DNA from: Actinoplanes lutulentus
GTDB taxonomy: Bacteria; Actinomycetota; Actinomycetes; Mycobacteriales; Micromonosporaceae
DNA length: 64,000 nt
Assembly: GCF_003259845.1 (NCBI RefSeq)
Contig: NZ_QLMJ01000001.1
Span: 1-64,000 of the forward strand
Direction: 5' to 3'
Part shown: positions 40,559 through 50,211 of the stretch, in pieces
Position numbering within the stretch: position 1 is the first letter of the stretch
How the letters are laid out: each line of letters opens with the position of its first letter
Made by a program: the position numbers and the translations under genes
Notes under the pieces: generated by a model
Databases searched by the model: none
The model's input: only the letters and a program-made list of their open reading frames with translations
Told to the model about the DNA's origin: nothing

Positions 40559-41532
40559 GAACGTGGAAGTCCCCGGCACTGGTAGCCGCCCTCGCGGCCA
40601 TCACCCTGATCACCGCCGCCTGCGGCGCCGACTCGCAGACCGACGAGCCGGCCGCGGTGACGCCGTCCGGCCCGGCGCAATCCGGTGGTGACGCGCTCGC
40701 CCTGGTCTCCGGCACGCCGAAGTCGAACAAGGCGCAAGCCGGAACGGGCGATTGGGCGTACCCAAATGGTGGCAAGGAGGAGCCCGCGAAGCGGGAGAAG
40801 TCCCAGAAGTGGACCTCGCTGCGCGCCACTTCGGCGGGCGACCTCGACCCGGTGGTGGTCAACGGAGCGGGCTTTACTCTCTACCGTTTCGACGACGACG
40901 ATGCGAAGCCGTCGAAGTCGAATTGCGCTGGCGAATGCGCCGAGACGTGGCCGCCGGTGATCGTCAAGCCCGGCGCGAAGGTGTTCGTCGCCGGTGTCAA
41001 GAAGGCGAAGATCGGTTTCCTCAAGCGCGACGACGGCACGCTACAGATCACCATCGGCGGCTGGCCGATTTACCGCTTCAGCAAGGACAGCAGGCCCGGT
41101 GACACCAAAGGCCAGGGCGTGAAGGACACCTGGTACGCCGTCATGCCCGACGGCAAACGGGCCGGCGCCGACCAGGACCCTGAGGTGATCGAGTTGCCGG
41201 AAGGATCCGAGCCGCCCGCTGATCCCGAACTGCCGGCCGATCCTGAACTGCCGACGGAGCCCAGTGACGCTCCGGAGCAGGGCGGCGACCGGTCGGTCAC
41301 GCTCTTCGAGGACGCCGACTTCGCCGAGAGCGGCCCCTCTCAGGGCATCTCCGGTGATGGTTGCCAGAACGTCCCCACCCCTGGCGTCGCCTCCTCACTG
41401 ACCGTGCAGGGCACCTTGCGGATGTGGTCGAAGAAGGACTGCAAGGGCGAGGTACGCGAAGTCGACGGTGACGTGCGCGACCTGTCCGAGATCGACTTCG
41501 ACGACACGGTCGTCTCCGTCCGTCTCGCATGA
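40555..41532 (+). CDS. Secreted-repeat lipoprotein (SCO0930-like, copy 2)
   Basis: A 325-aa lipoprotein with the same order as the one at 13021-13971. The lipobox is LITAAC. The first repeat is VNGAGFTLYRFDDDD with CAGECAETWPPV, the second ITIGGWPIYRFSKDSRPGDT. An acidic linker holds a DPELP(A/T) tandem repeat, and the C-terminal domain reads SVTLFEDADFAESG ... DFDDTVVSVRLA. ATG 40555 is chosen because GGAGAAAA lies just upstream. The function is unknown; its position opposite a ferric-reductase-like gene suggests an electron-transfer or metal role. Its stop overlaps the start of the zinc peptidase gene. Confidence 0.88.
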   Translation: MRTWKSPALVAALAAITLITAACGADSQTDEPAAVTPSGPAQSGGDALALVSGTPKSNKAQAGTGDWAYPNGGKEEPAKREKSQKWTSLRATSAGDLDPVVVNGAGFTLYRFDDDDAKPSKSNCAGECAETWPPVIVKPGAKVFVAGVKKAKIGFLKRDDGTLQITIGGWPIYRFSKDSRPGDTKGQGVKDTWYAVMPDGKRAGADQDPEVIELPEGSEPPADPELPADPELPTEPSDAPEQGGDRSVTLFEDADFAESGPSQGISGDGCQNVPTPGVASSLTVQGTLRMWSKKDCKGEVREVDGDVRDLSEIDFDDTVVSVRLA

Positions 41533-42941
41533 TCAGTCTTTGGAAAGGATCGTTGGCAGCCGCCCTCATGCTGCTGATCGCCGCCTGCGGCGACGAGCCC
41601 ACGACGCGGCCGGCCGATTTCGTCAACGGCCCTTGGACACCCACGCTGGTCGCCGGACTCACCGTCACCGACGGTCCCAGCGGCCTGAAGCCCGCAGGGC
41701 CCGCTGCGCAGTCGCAGGCCGAGAACGGCGACGGCGGCCCTGCCGACCAACTCGCCCTGGCTGCTCTGGACGACGTCCAGGCCTACTGGATCGACGCGTT
41801 CCCGCGCGCCTTCGACGCGGAGTACCGGCCGATCCGCCGGGTCGTGTCCTACGACTCGGCGACCGGCGGCGGACAGTTGTGCGGGGTCGACACGGCAGGC
41901 CTGGTCAACGCGTTCTACTGCTCCGACGACACGGTGGCCTGGGACCGAGGCGTACTGCTGCCCGATCTCCAGGAGCAGTTCGGCGAGCTCGCCGTGGTCA
42001 CCGTGCTGGCTCACGAGGTCGGGCACGCCGTGGCGTCCCGGCTCGGTGACGCCGGTGAAGGCACTGCGTCGATCGTCAAGGAGCAGCAGGCCGACTGTTA
42101 CACCGGTGCGTTCTTCCGGTCGGTTGCCGAAGGCGACGCCGACCGATTCGAGGTGAGCACCGGTCCCGGACTGAACCAGGTGCTGGCCACCCTGTTCGCA
42201 ATCCGTGACTCGGCCGGCCGCAGTTTCGACGCCGACGGAGCGCACGGCAATGCGTTCGACCGGGTCACCGCGTTTCAGAAGGGCTTCGGTGAAGGCCCGC
42301 CCCGGTGCCGGGCGATCGACGAGGCGGAGATCGCCGACCGCATCACGCAGCAGTCCTCGGCGCAGGACGGCGACGCCGACTCCCAGGGCGCCGATCTGGG
42401 CATCGGCTTCGATGAGCTGGCCGATCTCGAGACGACCCTGCGGGAAGCGTTCCAGCCGCTCAACGAAGGCCGCATCGACGTGGACGCGGCCCCCTGCGAC
42501 GGAACGGAGAAGACCTCCCCGGTCTCCTACTGCCCGGGCACTGACACCGTCGCCGTGGACCTGCCGGAACTTCGCCGGGTGGGTGCCGCCGCACAGGATG
42601 GAGGATTCGGTGACTTCGCCGCGTTTGCCGAGGTCGCCTCCCGTTTCTCGCTCTCCGTCCAGCAGGCCGCCGGGCTCTCCCTGGAGGGCCTGCTAGCCGC
42701 GCAGCGGACCGCGTGCCTGACTGGCGCGTGGGCGGCCACGATCCAGGCTGACCAGCAGAAGGCGCTCCGGCTGTCGCCCGGTGATCTGGACGAGGCGGTG
42801 GCCGAGATGCTCACCGCGGAGAGTCTGATCGCCTCGGACGTCTCCGGCGCGAGCGTGCCCTCGGGGTTCGCCCGTGTGAAGGCCTTCCGGGACGGATTCA
42901 CCGCCGGCATCGACAATGCCTGCGCTAAGCAATACCGCTGA
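41529..42941 (+). CDS. Lipoprotein neutral zinc metallopeptidase
   Basis: A 470-aa protein. The signal peptide ends at LLIAAC. The zinc motif VLAHEVGHAVASRL (HExxH) is near residue 160, and EQQADCYTG about 30 residues later supplies the third ligand, as in the Zn_peptidase (YpfJ-like) family. The C-terminal half is a second helical domain with its own Cys-containing EKTSPVSYCPGTD segment. The ATG overlaps the lipoprotein stop (ATGA), so the two are coupled. It may process surface proteins or the neighbouring lipoprotein. Its end overlaps the convergent sigma factor gene by 17 bp. Confidence 0.87.
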   Translation: MISLWKGSLAAALMLLIAACGDEPTTRPADFVNGPWTPTLVAGLTVTDGPSGLKPAGPAAQSQAENGDGGPADQLALAALDDVQAYWIDAFPRAFDAEYRPIRRVVSYDSATGGGQLCGVDTAGLVNAFYCSDDTVAWDRGVLLPDLQEQFGELAVVTVLAHEVGHAVASRLGDAGEGTASIVKEQQADCYTGAFFRSVAEGDADRFEVSTGPGLNQVLATLFAIRDSAGRSFDADGAHGNAFDRVTAFQKGFGEGPPRCRAIDEAEIADRITQQSSAQDGDADSQGADLGIGFDELADLETTLREAFQPLNEGRIDVDAAPCDGTEKTSPVSYCPGTDTVAVDLPELRRVGAAAQDGGFGDFAAFAEVASRFSLSVQQAAGLSLEGLLAAQRTACLTGAWAATIQADQQKALRLSPGDLDEAVAEMLTAESLIASDVSGASVPSGFARVKAFRDGFTAGIDNACAKQYR

Positions 42942-43452
42942 CCGCTCGCAGTGTCTGCAAGGCGTAATGCGACCGGGACTTCACCGTGCCGGGCGGGATG
43001 CCGAGCGCCATGGCGGCATCCCGCACCGAGCCGTCTCTCAGATACACCAGTTCGAGCACCGCCCGATGGTCAGGCGAGAGCCTGCTGAGCACCTCGTCGA
43101 CCAGCACCGAAGCGACGACGTGGTCGGCATGATCATGTGCCACCACGTCGGCGCCGACAACCCCGCTCACCTCACGCGGCCTGCTGCGCCGAGCACGATG
43201 CAGATCAAGAACGATATTGCGTACGACAGTGAGCAGCCAGCCTCGAAGCGAACCTCGACCCACGGTCAGGTCGTCCCGGCGCCGCCAAGCACGCAGCATC
43301 GCCTCCTGAACGGCGTCCTCGGCGGCGGCGCGGTCGCCGAGGAGCTCGACGGCGTAGGCCAGCATCGCCCGCCCGTGCTCACGCACGACGAACTCGGCGA
43401 AGCTGTCCCCCGGTCGTTTCTCTCTGCCGGTCAGCACTGTCGCTGTCGCCAT
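42925..43452 (-). CDS. ECF sigma factor 1
   Basis: A 175-aa sigma-70-family ECF factor. Region 2 contains AAEDAVQEAMLRAWRR; region 4 contains HRAVLELVYLRDGSVRDAAM with the recognition helix GIPPGTVKSRSHYALQTLR. This region-4 ending is typical of SigL/SigK-like groups that are usually paired with an anti-sigma factor, but no anti-sigma gene is adjacent. ATG 43452 follows GAGGGA. A SARP-type box lies about 70 bp upstream, so it may form a second tier below the SARP. Confidence 0.92.
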   Translation of the reverse strand: MATATVLTGREKRPGDSFAEFVVREHGRAMLAYAVELLGDRAAAEDAVQEAMLRAWRRRDDLTVGRGSLRGWLLTVVRNIVLDLHRARRSRPREVSGVVGADVVAHDHADHVVASVLVDEVLSRLSPDHRAVLELVYLRDGSVRDAAMALGIPPGTVKSRSHYALQTLRAVSGIA

Positions 43453-43519
43453 GGTCCGTCCCTCAGGCCGTGTGGAACGGCCCGGTGCCGGTCCAGCGAG
43501 CCCCAGGCAACTCGCCGGA

Positions 43520-43538
43520 CATCGACGACAGATCGACA
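43520..43538. promoter_or_regulatory. Two-way SARP-type box between ECF 1 and the alpha/beta hydrolase
   Basis: Minus strand: TGTCGAT-CTGT-CGTCGAT. Plus strand, shifted by one base: CATCGAC-GACA-GATCGAC. The ATG of the plus-strand gene lies 25 bp after the second plus-strand heptamer. Confidence 0.5.
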
Positions 43539-43561
43539 TATCAATGGCGTTCCACAACTAG

Positions 43562-44557
43562 ATGAGGATCCTGATGAACGACCCGACGCCGGTGCTCGCA
43601 CACCGGCCGCGGCATGCGGTCCGCACCGTTATCGTCAGCCTGGCCGCCGTCACGGTGCTGCTCGTCGCCGTGCTCTACACCTGGCCTGTCACCAGCGGTC
43701 TGCGGCAGGCCGCCGTCCGGCCGCTCAGCTACGCCTCAGCCCAGGCCGAAGCGCTGCGGACGGCCGAGGCCGACGCGAACGACCAGCAGGTGCGCCCCGG
43801 CTGCGCGAGCCAGATCCTGGATCACGGCGAACGGACCGGCAAGGCGGTGCTGATGCTGCATGGATACACGGCCTGTCCCAGCCAGCTCAGCGGTCTGGCC
43901 AAGGAGTACTTCGACGCCGGCTACAACGTCTACATTCCCCGGGCCCCGCTGCACGGCATCACCGACCGGCAAGCGCACGCCGAGGTCGAAGCCGGAGGTC
44001 TCATTCGGTACGCCGCAGACGCTTGGAACATCGCCGCGGCGCTCGGTGACGACGTCGGCATCGTCGGCATCTCCGGCGGTGCCGTACTGGCGACCTGGCT
44101 TGCCCAGTACCGGGCCGACTCGGTGCGGCGGCTCCTGGTCCTGTCGCCGTTCTACCGGCCGGACAACGACAAAGCGCCGTCGATCGCCATCCGGCCGATG
44201 ACGTTTCTGTACAGCAACGGGCTGCTGCCCGACCATGTCAACGCCAACGGGTACTCGTTCACCGCGCTGGCGCAGTACATGCGCGTTGCCGCCGCTTTCC
44301 AGCAGCCGCCGGAGGATGCCGCTCTGAGCAGTGTCGCGCTCGTGGTCTCACCTAACGACACCTTCATCGATCATGATCAAGCAGTGACGGTGCCTCGCGA
44401 GCTGGCCGAGGACTCGGGAGCGTCGTTCGCGGAACGAACGCTGCCGAAGGAGCTCGGCCTCGAGCACGACATCGTCACCGTCGACCGGCTCGGGCCGGCG
44501 GCCGACGATCTGTATCCGATGTACCGGGAGCTCTACGAAGCCGCACCTGCAGGATGA
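43562..44557 (+). CDS. Membrane-anchored alpha/beta hydrolase
   Basis: A 331-aa protein. An N-terminal membrane helix (VIVSLAAVTVLLVAVLYTW) is followed by an alpha/beta hydrolase: VLMLHGYTACPSQL is the oxyanion region, VGISGGAVLATW holds the nucleophile Ser, VVSPNDTFID the acid and LGLEHDIV the His. It acts outside the membrane; carboxylesterase-like, substrate unknown. ATG 43562 would be nearly leaderless; ATG 43574, preceded by GAGG, is an equally good start. It is divergent from ECF sigma factor 1. Confidence 0.82.
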   Translation: MRILMNDPTPVLAHRPRHAVRTVIVSLAAVTVLLVAVLYTWPVTSGLRQAAVRPLSYASAQAEALRTAEADANDQQVRPGCASQILDHGERTGKAVLMLHGYTACPSQLSGLAKEYFDAGYNVYIPRAPLHGITDRQAHAEVEAGGLIRYAADAWNIAAALGDDVGIVGISGGAVLATWLAQYRADSVRRLLVLSPFYRPDNDKAPSIAIRPMTFLYSNGLLPDHVNANGYSFTALAQYMRVAAAFQQPPEDAALSSVALVVSPNDTFIDHDQAVTVPRELAEDSGASFAERTLPKELGLEHDIVTVDRLGPAADDLYPMYRELYEAAPAG

Positions 44558-44561
44558 CCAG

Positions 44562-44603
44562 CTCGTCCTGTCCCCGGCGGCTCACCGACGGGGACAGGAC
44601 GAG
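44562..44603. terminator. Bidirectional hairpin between alpha/beta hydrolase and ECF 2
   Basis: CTCGTCCTGTCCCCG and CGGGGACAGGACGAG form a perfect 15-bp stem with a 12-nt loop between the two convergent genes. Confidence 0.75.
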
Positions 44604-44608
44604 CGCGG

Positions 44609-45163
44609 TCAATCGGTGGTGCCCGTGACTCCGAGCGCGCGGCCGAGCCGGCGCACGGCGTAGAAGGTCCGGGACTTCACCGTGCCCTCGGGGATGTCAA
44701 GCTGACCGGCTATGTCCGCCGGGTCACGATCCCGGTAATAGACCTCGATGATCATCTCTCGGTGCATCGGTGTGAGTTTGGGCAGCGCCGTGGAGATGAG
44801 GTGCGCGTCAACGACCTGCTCGGCGATGTCCACCGAAGAGCGGCTTGCGCCCGAGTCGATCAGTTCGACTTCCGTCGGCCGGGCCCGGCGGGCCCGCAGG
44901 ACGTCGATGGCGGCCCGGCGGGCGACCGTGAACAGCCACGGCCGTGCTGAGGCAGGCTCACCCGGCAGGTCCGCGATCCGGCGCCAGGCCCGTAGGAACG
45001 TCTCCTGCAGCAGATCCTCGGCCAGATGGTGCTCGCCGAGGGTCAACTTCAACAGGTACGCCATCAACGGTTCCGACTGCGTCTCGAACATGCGCCGGAG
45101 CCGGGCCGCCGGATCGTCGCCGGATTCCTGATCGATGTCCGGTGTAAAGGCAACGAGCGTCAT
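44609..45163 (-). CDS. ECF sigma factor 2
   Basis: A 184-aa ECF factor. Region 2 holds HHLAEDLLQETFLRAWRRI, and region 4 holds HREMIIEVYYRDRDPADIAG with the recognition helix LDIPEGTVKSRTFYAVRRLG. ATG 45163 is chosen because AAGGGA lies upstream and the preceding codons overlap the promoter. Like ECF 1 it has no adjacent anti-sigma gene and has an upstream triple SARP-type box. The two sigma factors are related but distinct, so they are unlikely to be a recent duplication. Confidence 0.92.
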   Translation of the reverse strand: MTLVAFTPDIDQESGDDPAARLRRMFETQSEPLMAYLLKLTLGEHHLAEDLLQETFLRAWRRIADLPGEPASARPWLFTVARRAAIDVLRARRARPTEVELIDSGASRSSVDIAEQVVDAHLISTALPKLTPMHREMIIEVYYRDRDPADIAGQLDIPEGTVKSRTFYAVRRLGRALGVTGTTD

Positions 45164-45216
45164 GATGGGGGTCCCTTTTCCGCATGTGCAGGACCGGTCC
45201 ATTCATTCCGATGAAG

Positions 45217-45245
45217 ATCGGCAGGATCTCGACATCACATCAACG
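45217..45245 (-). promoter_or_regulatory. Triple SARP-type box for ECF 2
   Basis: Minus-strand heptamers CGTTGAT, TGTCGAG and TGCCGAT at an exact 11-bp period. It overlaps the last bases of the upstream AAA+ gene. Confidence 0.58.
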
Positions 45246-48200
45246 GGCCGCCGCCTCGACGGCGGCGACGTCGGCCGCAAGCAGGGTCCGCATCTCCTCG
45301 ACGGTGGGTTTCACGGCTGTCCGCAGCCGCCGGGCCTGCCGGACGATCATGTCGTCGAGCACCGTCCGGGCGTACCGGCCGTTGCCGAAGGTCCGGCCGC
45401 GTGGCACCGCCTCGAAATGGGATCGCAACGCGGTCAGGGTCGGCCCGGGACAGTCGTAACCGGAGGTACGCGCCAGAGCCTCGACGATGGCGACCAGTTC
45501 GTCGGGGGCGTAGTTGGCGAAGTTGATCCGCCGGGTGAACCGCGAGCGCAGGCCGGGGTTGGCGTCGAGGAAGGTCGCCATCTCCTCGTCATACCCGGCC
45601 GCGATCACCACCACCTCGTCGCGGTGGTCCTCCATCAGCTTCATCAGCGTCTCGATCGCTTCCCTGCCGAAGTCCTGCTGGCTGCCGGCCGACGACAGGG
45701 TGTACGCCTCGTCGATGAACAGCACACCGCCGAGCGCGCGCTCGAACACCTCGCGGGTGCGTTGTGCGGTGTGTCCGACGTACTCACCCACCAGATCGGC
45801 TCGGGCCGCCTCGATCAGCTGGCCCTGAGGTAGCGCGCCGAGGGCGGCCAGGATCTTGCCGTACAGCCGGGCCACGGTCGTCTTTCCGGTGCCGGGCGGG
45901 CCGGCGAAGACGAGGTGCCGCGAGACCGGGGGTGCGGGGAGCCCGGCCGCGACCCGGGCCCGGGCGGCTTCCAGAACGTCGATGAGTTCGGCGACCTCCC
46001 GCTTGACCTCGGCCAGGCCGATCATGGCGTCGAGGTTGACGAGCAACCGGTCGGCCTCGCTCGTCTGCGGTGCCGCCGATTCGACCACCGAGGTGACGGG
46101 CCGGCCGAGGTCCTCGGGAAGCAGCTGTGCCAGCTCCACGCCGGCGATGTCCGGTTGTTGCGCGAGCCGGAACGCCTGCCGACTGATCATTTCCTCGAAG
46201 ACCTGCCGGGCGACCCGGGCGTTGCCGAACGAGGCGCCGCGCGGCATCTGCTGGAACAACTCGATCAGCGCGATCCGGGTGTCGTAGTCCAGCGAGTAGT
46301 GGTGGGTACGGCACAAACTCTCGACGATGCTCTGCAGCTCAGCCGCCGAGTAGCTTTCGAACTCAATGGTCTTGGCGAACCGGGAGTTGAGGCCGGGGTT
46401 CGCCGCCATGAAGGTTCGCATCTGCTGGGAGTAGCCCGCGACGATCACCACGACGTCGTCACGATGGTCCTCCATCAGCTTGACCAGGGTGTCGACCGCT
46501 TCACGCCCGAAGTCGTGACCGCCGCCGGACCCACTGTCGACCGGGGCGAGGGTGTACGCCTCGTCGATGAAAAGCACACCGCCGAGCGCCTCGGTGAACT
46601 TCTCGGTGGTCTTCACAGCGGTCCCGCCGACGTGCTCGGCGACCAGGTCCGCGCGGGCGACCTCGACTATCTGCCCCTGCCGCAGCACGCCCAGCGCAGC
46701 AAGAATCTCGCCGTAGAGACGCGCGACAGTGGTCTTGCCGGTGCCTGGTGCGCCGGCGAACACCATGTGCCGCGACATCGGCGGTGACGGCAGGCCGGCC
46801 GCGGCGCGGCGCTTGTTCACCCGGTGCAGTCCCACCAGGGTGGCCACCTCGCGCTTCACTCCGGCCAGGCCGACCATCGCTTCGAGCTGGCCGAGCAGCA
46901 CCCCGGCGGCGTCCACCGCGGGCTCGGCGACGTTGCGTGCCGCCGGCACCGCCGGCACCGCGGGAGCTGCTGGAGCGGCGGGCACGGGCTCCGGCGCCGT
47001 GGGCTTGTTGCGGGTCTGCGACGTGTCGGTCACCTCGACCGGCTCGCCGGTCTCCAGCTGCAGACCCCCGCCGGCGTTGCCGAAGATCTCGCAGCCGTCG
47101 ACGACGCCCCGGCTACCGGGACCGTACCGGACCCCCGCGCCGCCGCATCCGTGTACCCGGGTGGCCTTCAACCTCAGCTTCGCTCCGGCTGCCGCCGTCA
47201 CTCCGATCGCCGTCGTGTCCGCGATGTCGCAGCCGTCGATGATGGTGTTACCGCCGTCGGACACGATGGCGTTCGAGCCACCACTGAGCCGGGTGCCGGA
47301 GAGGTGAGCGACGCCGGACACGACGTGCAGCCCGGTGGCGCAGTCCCGCATCTCGGAGCGTGCGACGGTGACGCGGCCGGTGTCGCGTACCTCGACGCCG
47401 GTCGTTCGTGCCGCGACGATCGTGACGTCGGTCAGCTCCGCGCGAGCCGCGCCGGCCACCACCAGGGCGTGGTCGGCGTCGCGCATCGTGACGCCGTCCA
47501 CGGTGCCCGCGGCGGAGCCTTGCACGGACAGGGCCGGCGCGGTGGCGGTGCCGTGCAGGACCCCGCCGGTCAGGCGCGCCTCGGCACTGTCGTCGAGGAC
47601 GACACCGCCGGCCACGTCGCAACCGGCGAATTCGGCTTTGGCGGTGTCGGTCAGGAACAGCCCGTTGCCGGCCGGGGCGGTGACTCGGCAGTCACGCATG
47701 ACGGGCGTGCCGTTGACGACGACGACACCGTGCCCACCGGCACCCTCGACGGTGCAGCCGTGCAGGACCGGAGACCCGTTGACGACCAGGATCCCGGCGC
47801 CGACGGTGTCCCGGATAGTTGTTGCCGAGAGCATCGGCTCACCGCCCTCGATCGCCAGCCCGGGACCGTCCACCGCGCTGATCTCGCAGTCGAGCAGCCG
47901 GGCCCGTCCGGAGACGCTGTGCACTCCGGCGCCGCGCACGTCTCGGATCACGCACTGGTGGAACTCCGGGTCGCCGGTTCCGGCGAGCAGGAGCGCGGTG
48001 GTTCCGATGTCGGTGATGCTGGTGCCCCGTGCTTCGACATGCGCGTCGGCCTCGACGAGGATTCCGGCGCCTGCCGCGTTCGTCACGCTGCCACCACGCA
48101 CCCGCAGGCCGCCGCCGCGGGCATGGACGGCGGCGATGCCACGCCCGGCCACCTCGCAGCCGTCCAGCTCCAGCGTTCCCGCACCCACCTGGACGGTAGG

Positions 48201-48470
48201 CAGGCGCTCGTCGCCGCCGCGCAGCACCAGCGAACGCAATACGTTCGTGCCGCCACCGGCGTAGACCACCACCTCGCCGGTCTCCACCACCACGGTTCCC
48301 GGGCCGTCCTCCGCGATCAGCGTCACCGAGCCGTGCAGCATCAGCTGTTCGGCGTACCGTCCGGGTTGCACGACGATGGTGCTGTCGGGACTGGCCGCGC
48401 GCAGCGCGGCCGAGATCGTGAGGTGGCAGCCGGGTTCGGTTTGCGACACCGTCAGCACGTCATGACTCAT
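45240..48470 (-). CDS. Right-handed beta-helix protein with two CbxX/CfqX AAA+ domains
   Basis: A 1,076-aa protein. Residues 1-510 are a parallel beta-helix of short repeats, opening with [19 protein letters not shown]. After a Pro/Ala linker come two AAA+ domains of the CbxX/CfqX type, with Walker [16 protein letters not shown] and [15 protein letters not shown] and Walker [13 protein letters not shown] twice. EccA of type VII secretion is a CbxX-type ATPase, so a chaperone-like role in secretion or assembly is possible; that is inference. ATG 48470 is chosen for its AAGGAG site, and it overlaps the end of the upstream gene by 11 bp. Confidence 0.85.
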   Translation of the reverse strand: MSHDVLTVSQTEPGCHLTISAALRAASPDSTIVVQPGRYAEQLMLHGSVTLIAEDGPGTVVVETGEVVVYAGGGTNVLRSLVLRGGDERLPTVQVGAGTLELDGCEVAGRGIAAVHARGGGLRVRGGSVTNAAGAGILVEADAHVEARGTSITDIGTTALLLAGTGDPEFHQCVIRDVRGAGVHSVSGRARLLDCEISAVDGPGLAIEGGEPMLSATTIRDTVGAGILVVNGSPVLHGCTVEGAGGHGVVVVNGTPVMRDCRVTAPAGNGLFLTDTAKAEFAGCDVAGGVVLDDSAEARLTGGVLHGTATAPALSVQGSAAGTVDGVTMRDADHALVVAGAARAELTDVTIVAARTTGVEVRDTGRVTVARSEMRDCATGLHVVSGVAHLSGTRLSGGSNAIVSDGGNTIIDGCDIADTTAIGVTAAAGAKLRLKATRVHGCGGAGVRYGPGSRGVVDGCEIFGNAGGGLQLETGEPVEVTDTSQTRNKPTAPEPVPAAPAAPAVPAVPAARNVAEPAVDAAGVLLGQLEAMVGLAGVKREVATLVGLHRVNKRRAAAGLPSPPMSRHMVFAGAPGTGKTTVARLYGEILAALGVLRQGQIVEVARADLVAEHVGGTAVKTTEKFTEALGGVLFIDEAYTLAPVDSGSGGGHDFGREAVDTLVKLMEDHRDDVVVIVAGYSQQMRTFMAANPGLNSRFAKTIEFESYSAAELQSIVESLCRTHHYSLDYDTRIALIELFQQMPRGASFGNARVARQVFEEMISRQAFRLAQQPDIAGVELAQLLPEDLGRPVTSVVESAAPQTSEADRLLVNLDAMIGLAEVKREVAELIDVLEAARARVAAGLPAPPVSRHLVFAGPPGTGKTTVARLYGKILAALGALPQGQLIEAARADLVGEYVGHTAQRTREVFERALGGVLFIDEAYTLSSAGSQQDFGREAIETLMKLMEDHRDEVVVIAAGYDEEMATFLDANPGLRSRFTRRINFANYAPDELVAIVEALARTSGYDCPGPTLTALRSHFEAVPRGRTFGNGRYARTVLDDMIVRQARRLRTAVKPTVEEMRTLLAADVAAVEAAAR

Positions 48471-49911
48471 CGGAGTCTCCTTCCGGGTACGGGTGACCGG
48501 TGTCGTCAAGTCCAGGCGCGGCGGACAGGTACTCCTGGTGCTCGGTGAGCTCGGTGCTTGCTGGTCCGGCGGCGCGCATGCGGTGCAGGACCCGGTCGGT
48601 GTAGCCGCCGACCGGGCCACCCCGGGCCGCTCCGGCGACGTCACAGAGCAGCACCCGTGGAACGTGTGTGGACCCGTCCGGCTGGTCGACGGCGAGCACC
48701 GTGAACTGGCTGGCCGGTGGGAACAGGGCCGCGGACGGCCCGTCGCCGCCGACCCGGCCGAGACGGCGGGCGCTGACCGACCAGATCACGAACTGGACGT
48801 CGGCGCCGGCCAGGGTCGCCGGCGTGATCCGCACGTCGAGCAGGCCAGGTTCGGTGAGTACCCGGCCCGGCTGGTAGGCGGCCAGGACGTCGGCGCCAAG
48901 CCGGCCCGGGCGAAACACCGGGCCGAGCACGGTGGGCAGGCTCCGCAGACCGTACGCCGCACCCCGCGCGACCACCGCGGCCTTGTCATCGCGGTCGCCG
49001 GTGCGCAGCATCCGGTTGACGCCGTCGCGTTCACCGGCGCAGTACGCCCGCACCGCCACCAGGCCGGCGACCAGGTCCGTTCGCGCCCCAGCGGTACGAA
49101 GGCCGGGTTCCTCCGCGAGTGTCTTGGTAACCACCCGCATGTGGGCGTCGTAGCTGCCGTTGAGCCGGGCCCGCAGTTCTGCGCGGTCGGTCTCGCGCCA
49201 CGCCCGGTGATCGATCCGAACGGGCCGTTCCCGCACGACCGGGGCCTCGGCTCGCGGCGCCGGCTGCCGGGAAAACAGTGGATCCGCCGGTGCTGGCAAA
49301 GGCGCAACCGCCGTCGGAGCCACAACCGGCGGCTGCCCCACAACCGGCGGCACCGCAGCCAGCGGCACCGCAGCTGGCGGCACCGGCGGTTGCGACCGCT
49401 GACGGCCGGCATGCGGCCACTCCCGGCGGGCCAGCAGCATCCGCAGCCGCTCCGAGACATGAACCGACGACGACGGCCAGACCGGCTCGTCACGTTCCTG
49501 ATCCCCGGGCACCCCGGTCAGCCACAGCGGACCCGGCACCACCCCAGGCACCAGCGGCGTGACCGGCACGCTCACCGGCACACCCAGCAGGTCAGCCAGG
49601 TAGCGCACGGCCTCAGCGGTCGTGGCCCCACCAGGGAACGAGCCGAGCGTTACCAGCCGGACCGGCACATCCCGGTCAGGAAGGCTACCGGCCAGCACAT
49701 GCGGGAACTGCACCGCGAGGCCTGCGGCCTCGGTGACCAGGACGTGCCGTACGCCGGCCTCGGCGGGCAGCCCACGCAGGATGCCCCGATACGCCTCCGC
49801 CTCGTCGCGGCCGGTGCGCAACAGCAGACCGTCGCCGACCTGTTCGGCCGTCACCTGCTCTTCGGTCGGCGCCATGGGCGGGGGTGTTGGTGATGAGACC
49901 GTGCTCGGCAC
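48460..49911 (-). CDS. Proline-rich protein with possible ADP-ribosyltransferase-like C-terminus
   Basis: A 483-aa protein. The N-terminal 150 residues look like a compact alpha/beta domain ([18 protein letters not shown]). A Pro/Ala/Val linker follows. The C-terminal 230 residues include [30 protein letters not shown] and [15 protein letters not shown], an order reminiscent of R-S-E ADP-ribosyltransferase folds, though the ExE acidic pair is not evident. It may be a structural relative without transferase activity. GTG 49911 follows GAGGAG. It overlaps the beta-helix/AAA+ gene, so the two proteins probably work together. I do not recognise a named function. Confidence 0.6.
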   Translation of the reverse strand: MPSTVSSPTPPPMAPTEEQVTAEQVGDGLLLRTGRDEAEAYRGILRGLPAEAGVRHVLVTEAAGLAVQFPHVLAGSLPDRDVPVRLVTLGSFPGGATTAEAVRYLADLLGVPVSVPVTPLVPGVVPGPLWLTGVPGDQERDEPVWPSSSVHVSERLRMLLARREWPHAGRQRSQPPVPPAAVPLAAVPPVVGQPPVVAPTAVAPLPAPADPLFSRQPAPRAEAPVVRERPVRIDHRAWRETDRAELRARLNGSYDAHMRVVTKTLAEEPGLRTAGARTDLVAGLVAVRAYCAGERDGVNRMLRTGDRDDKAAVVARGAAYGLRSLPTVLGPVFRPGRLGADVLAAYQPGRVLTEPGLLDVRITPATLAGADVQFVIWSVSARRLGRVGGDGPSAALFPPASQFTVLAVDQPDGSTHVPRVLLCDVAGAARGGPVGGYTDRVLHRMRAAGPASTELTEHQEYLSAAPGLDDTGHPYPEGDSDES

Positions 49912-49998
49912 GGCACCCTCCTCTGCATCGGCCCGGTGACACCGTCGGCACTACTACGTCCGCACCCCCTCGGCTGTTCACGGCAAACGAGATCAGTT

Positions 49999-50211
49999 CT
50001 ACGCGGAGCGATCGATCAGGTCGGCCGGGCGCATGTCGGTCCAGTTCTGTTCGATGTAGTCCAGGCAGCGTTGTTTGCTGCCCGGACCCCAGGCGACGGC
50101 CCAGCCGGGCGGCACGGCGATCGGCTCCGGCCACAGGCTGTGCTGGTTCTGGGCATTGACCAGGGCCAGAAACGAGCCGTCGTGGTCCTCGTCGTCAAAG
50201 GGGTTCGGCAT
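49999..50211 (-). CDS. MbtH-like protein
   Basis: A 70-aa MbtH-family protein, recognised by NAQNQHSLWPEPIAVPPGW, the GPGSKQRCLDYIEQNW segment and the WTDMRP end. MbtH proteins bind adenylation domains and are often required for their folding and activity. It follows the sulfotransferase with a 17-bp overlap and is the last gene of the NRPS operon, so it is the chaperone of that NRPS. Confidence 0.96.
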   Translation of the reverse strand: MPNPFDDEDHDGSFLALVNAQNQHSLWPEPIAVPPGWAVAWGPGSKQRCLDYIEQNWTDMRPADLIDRSA

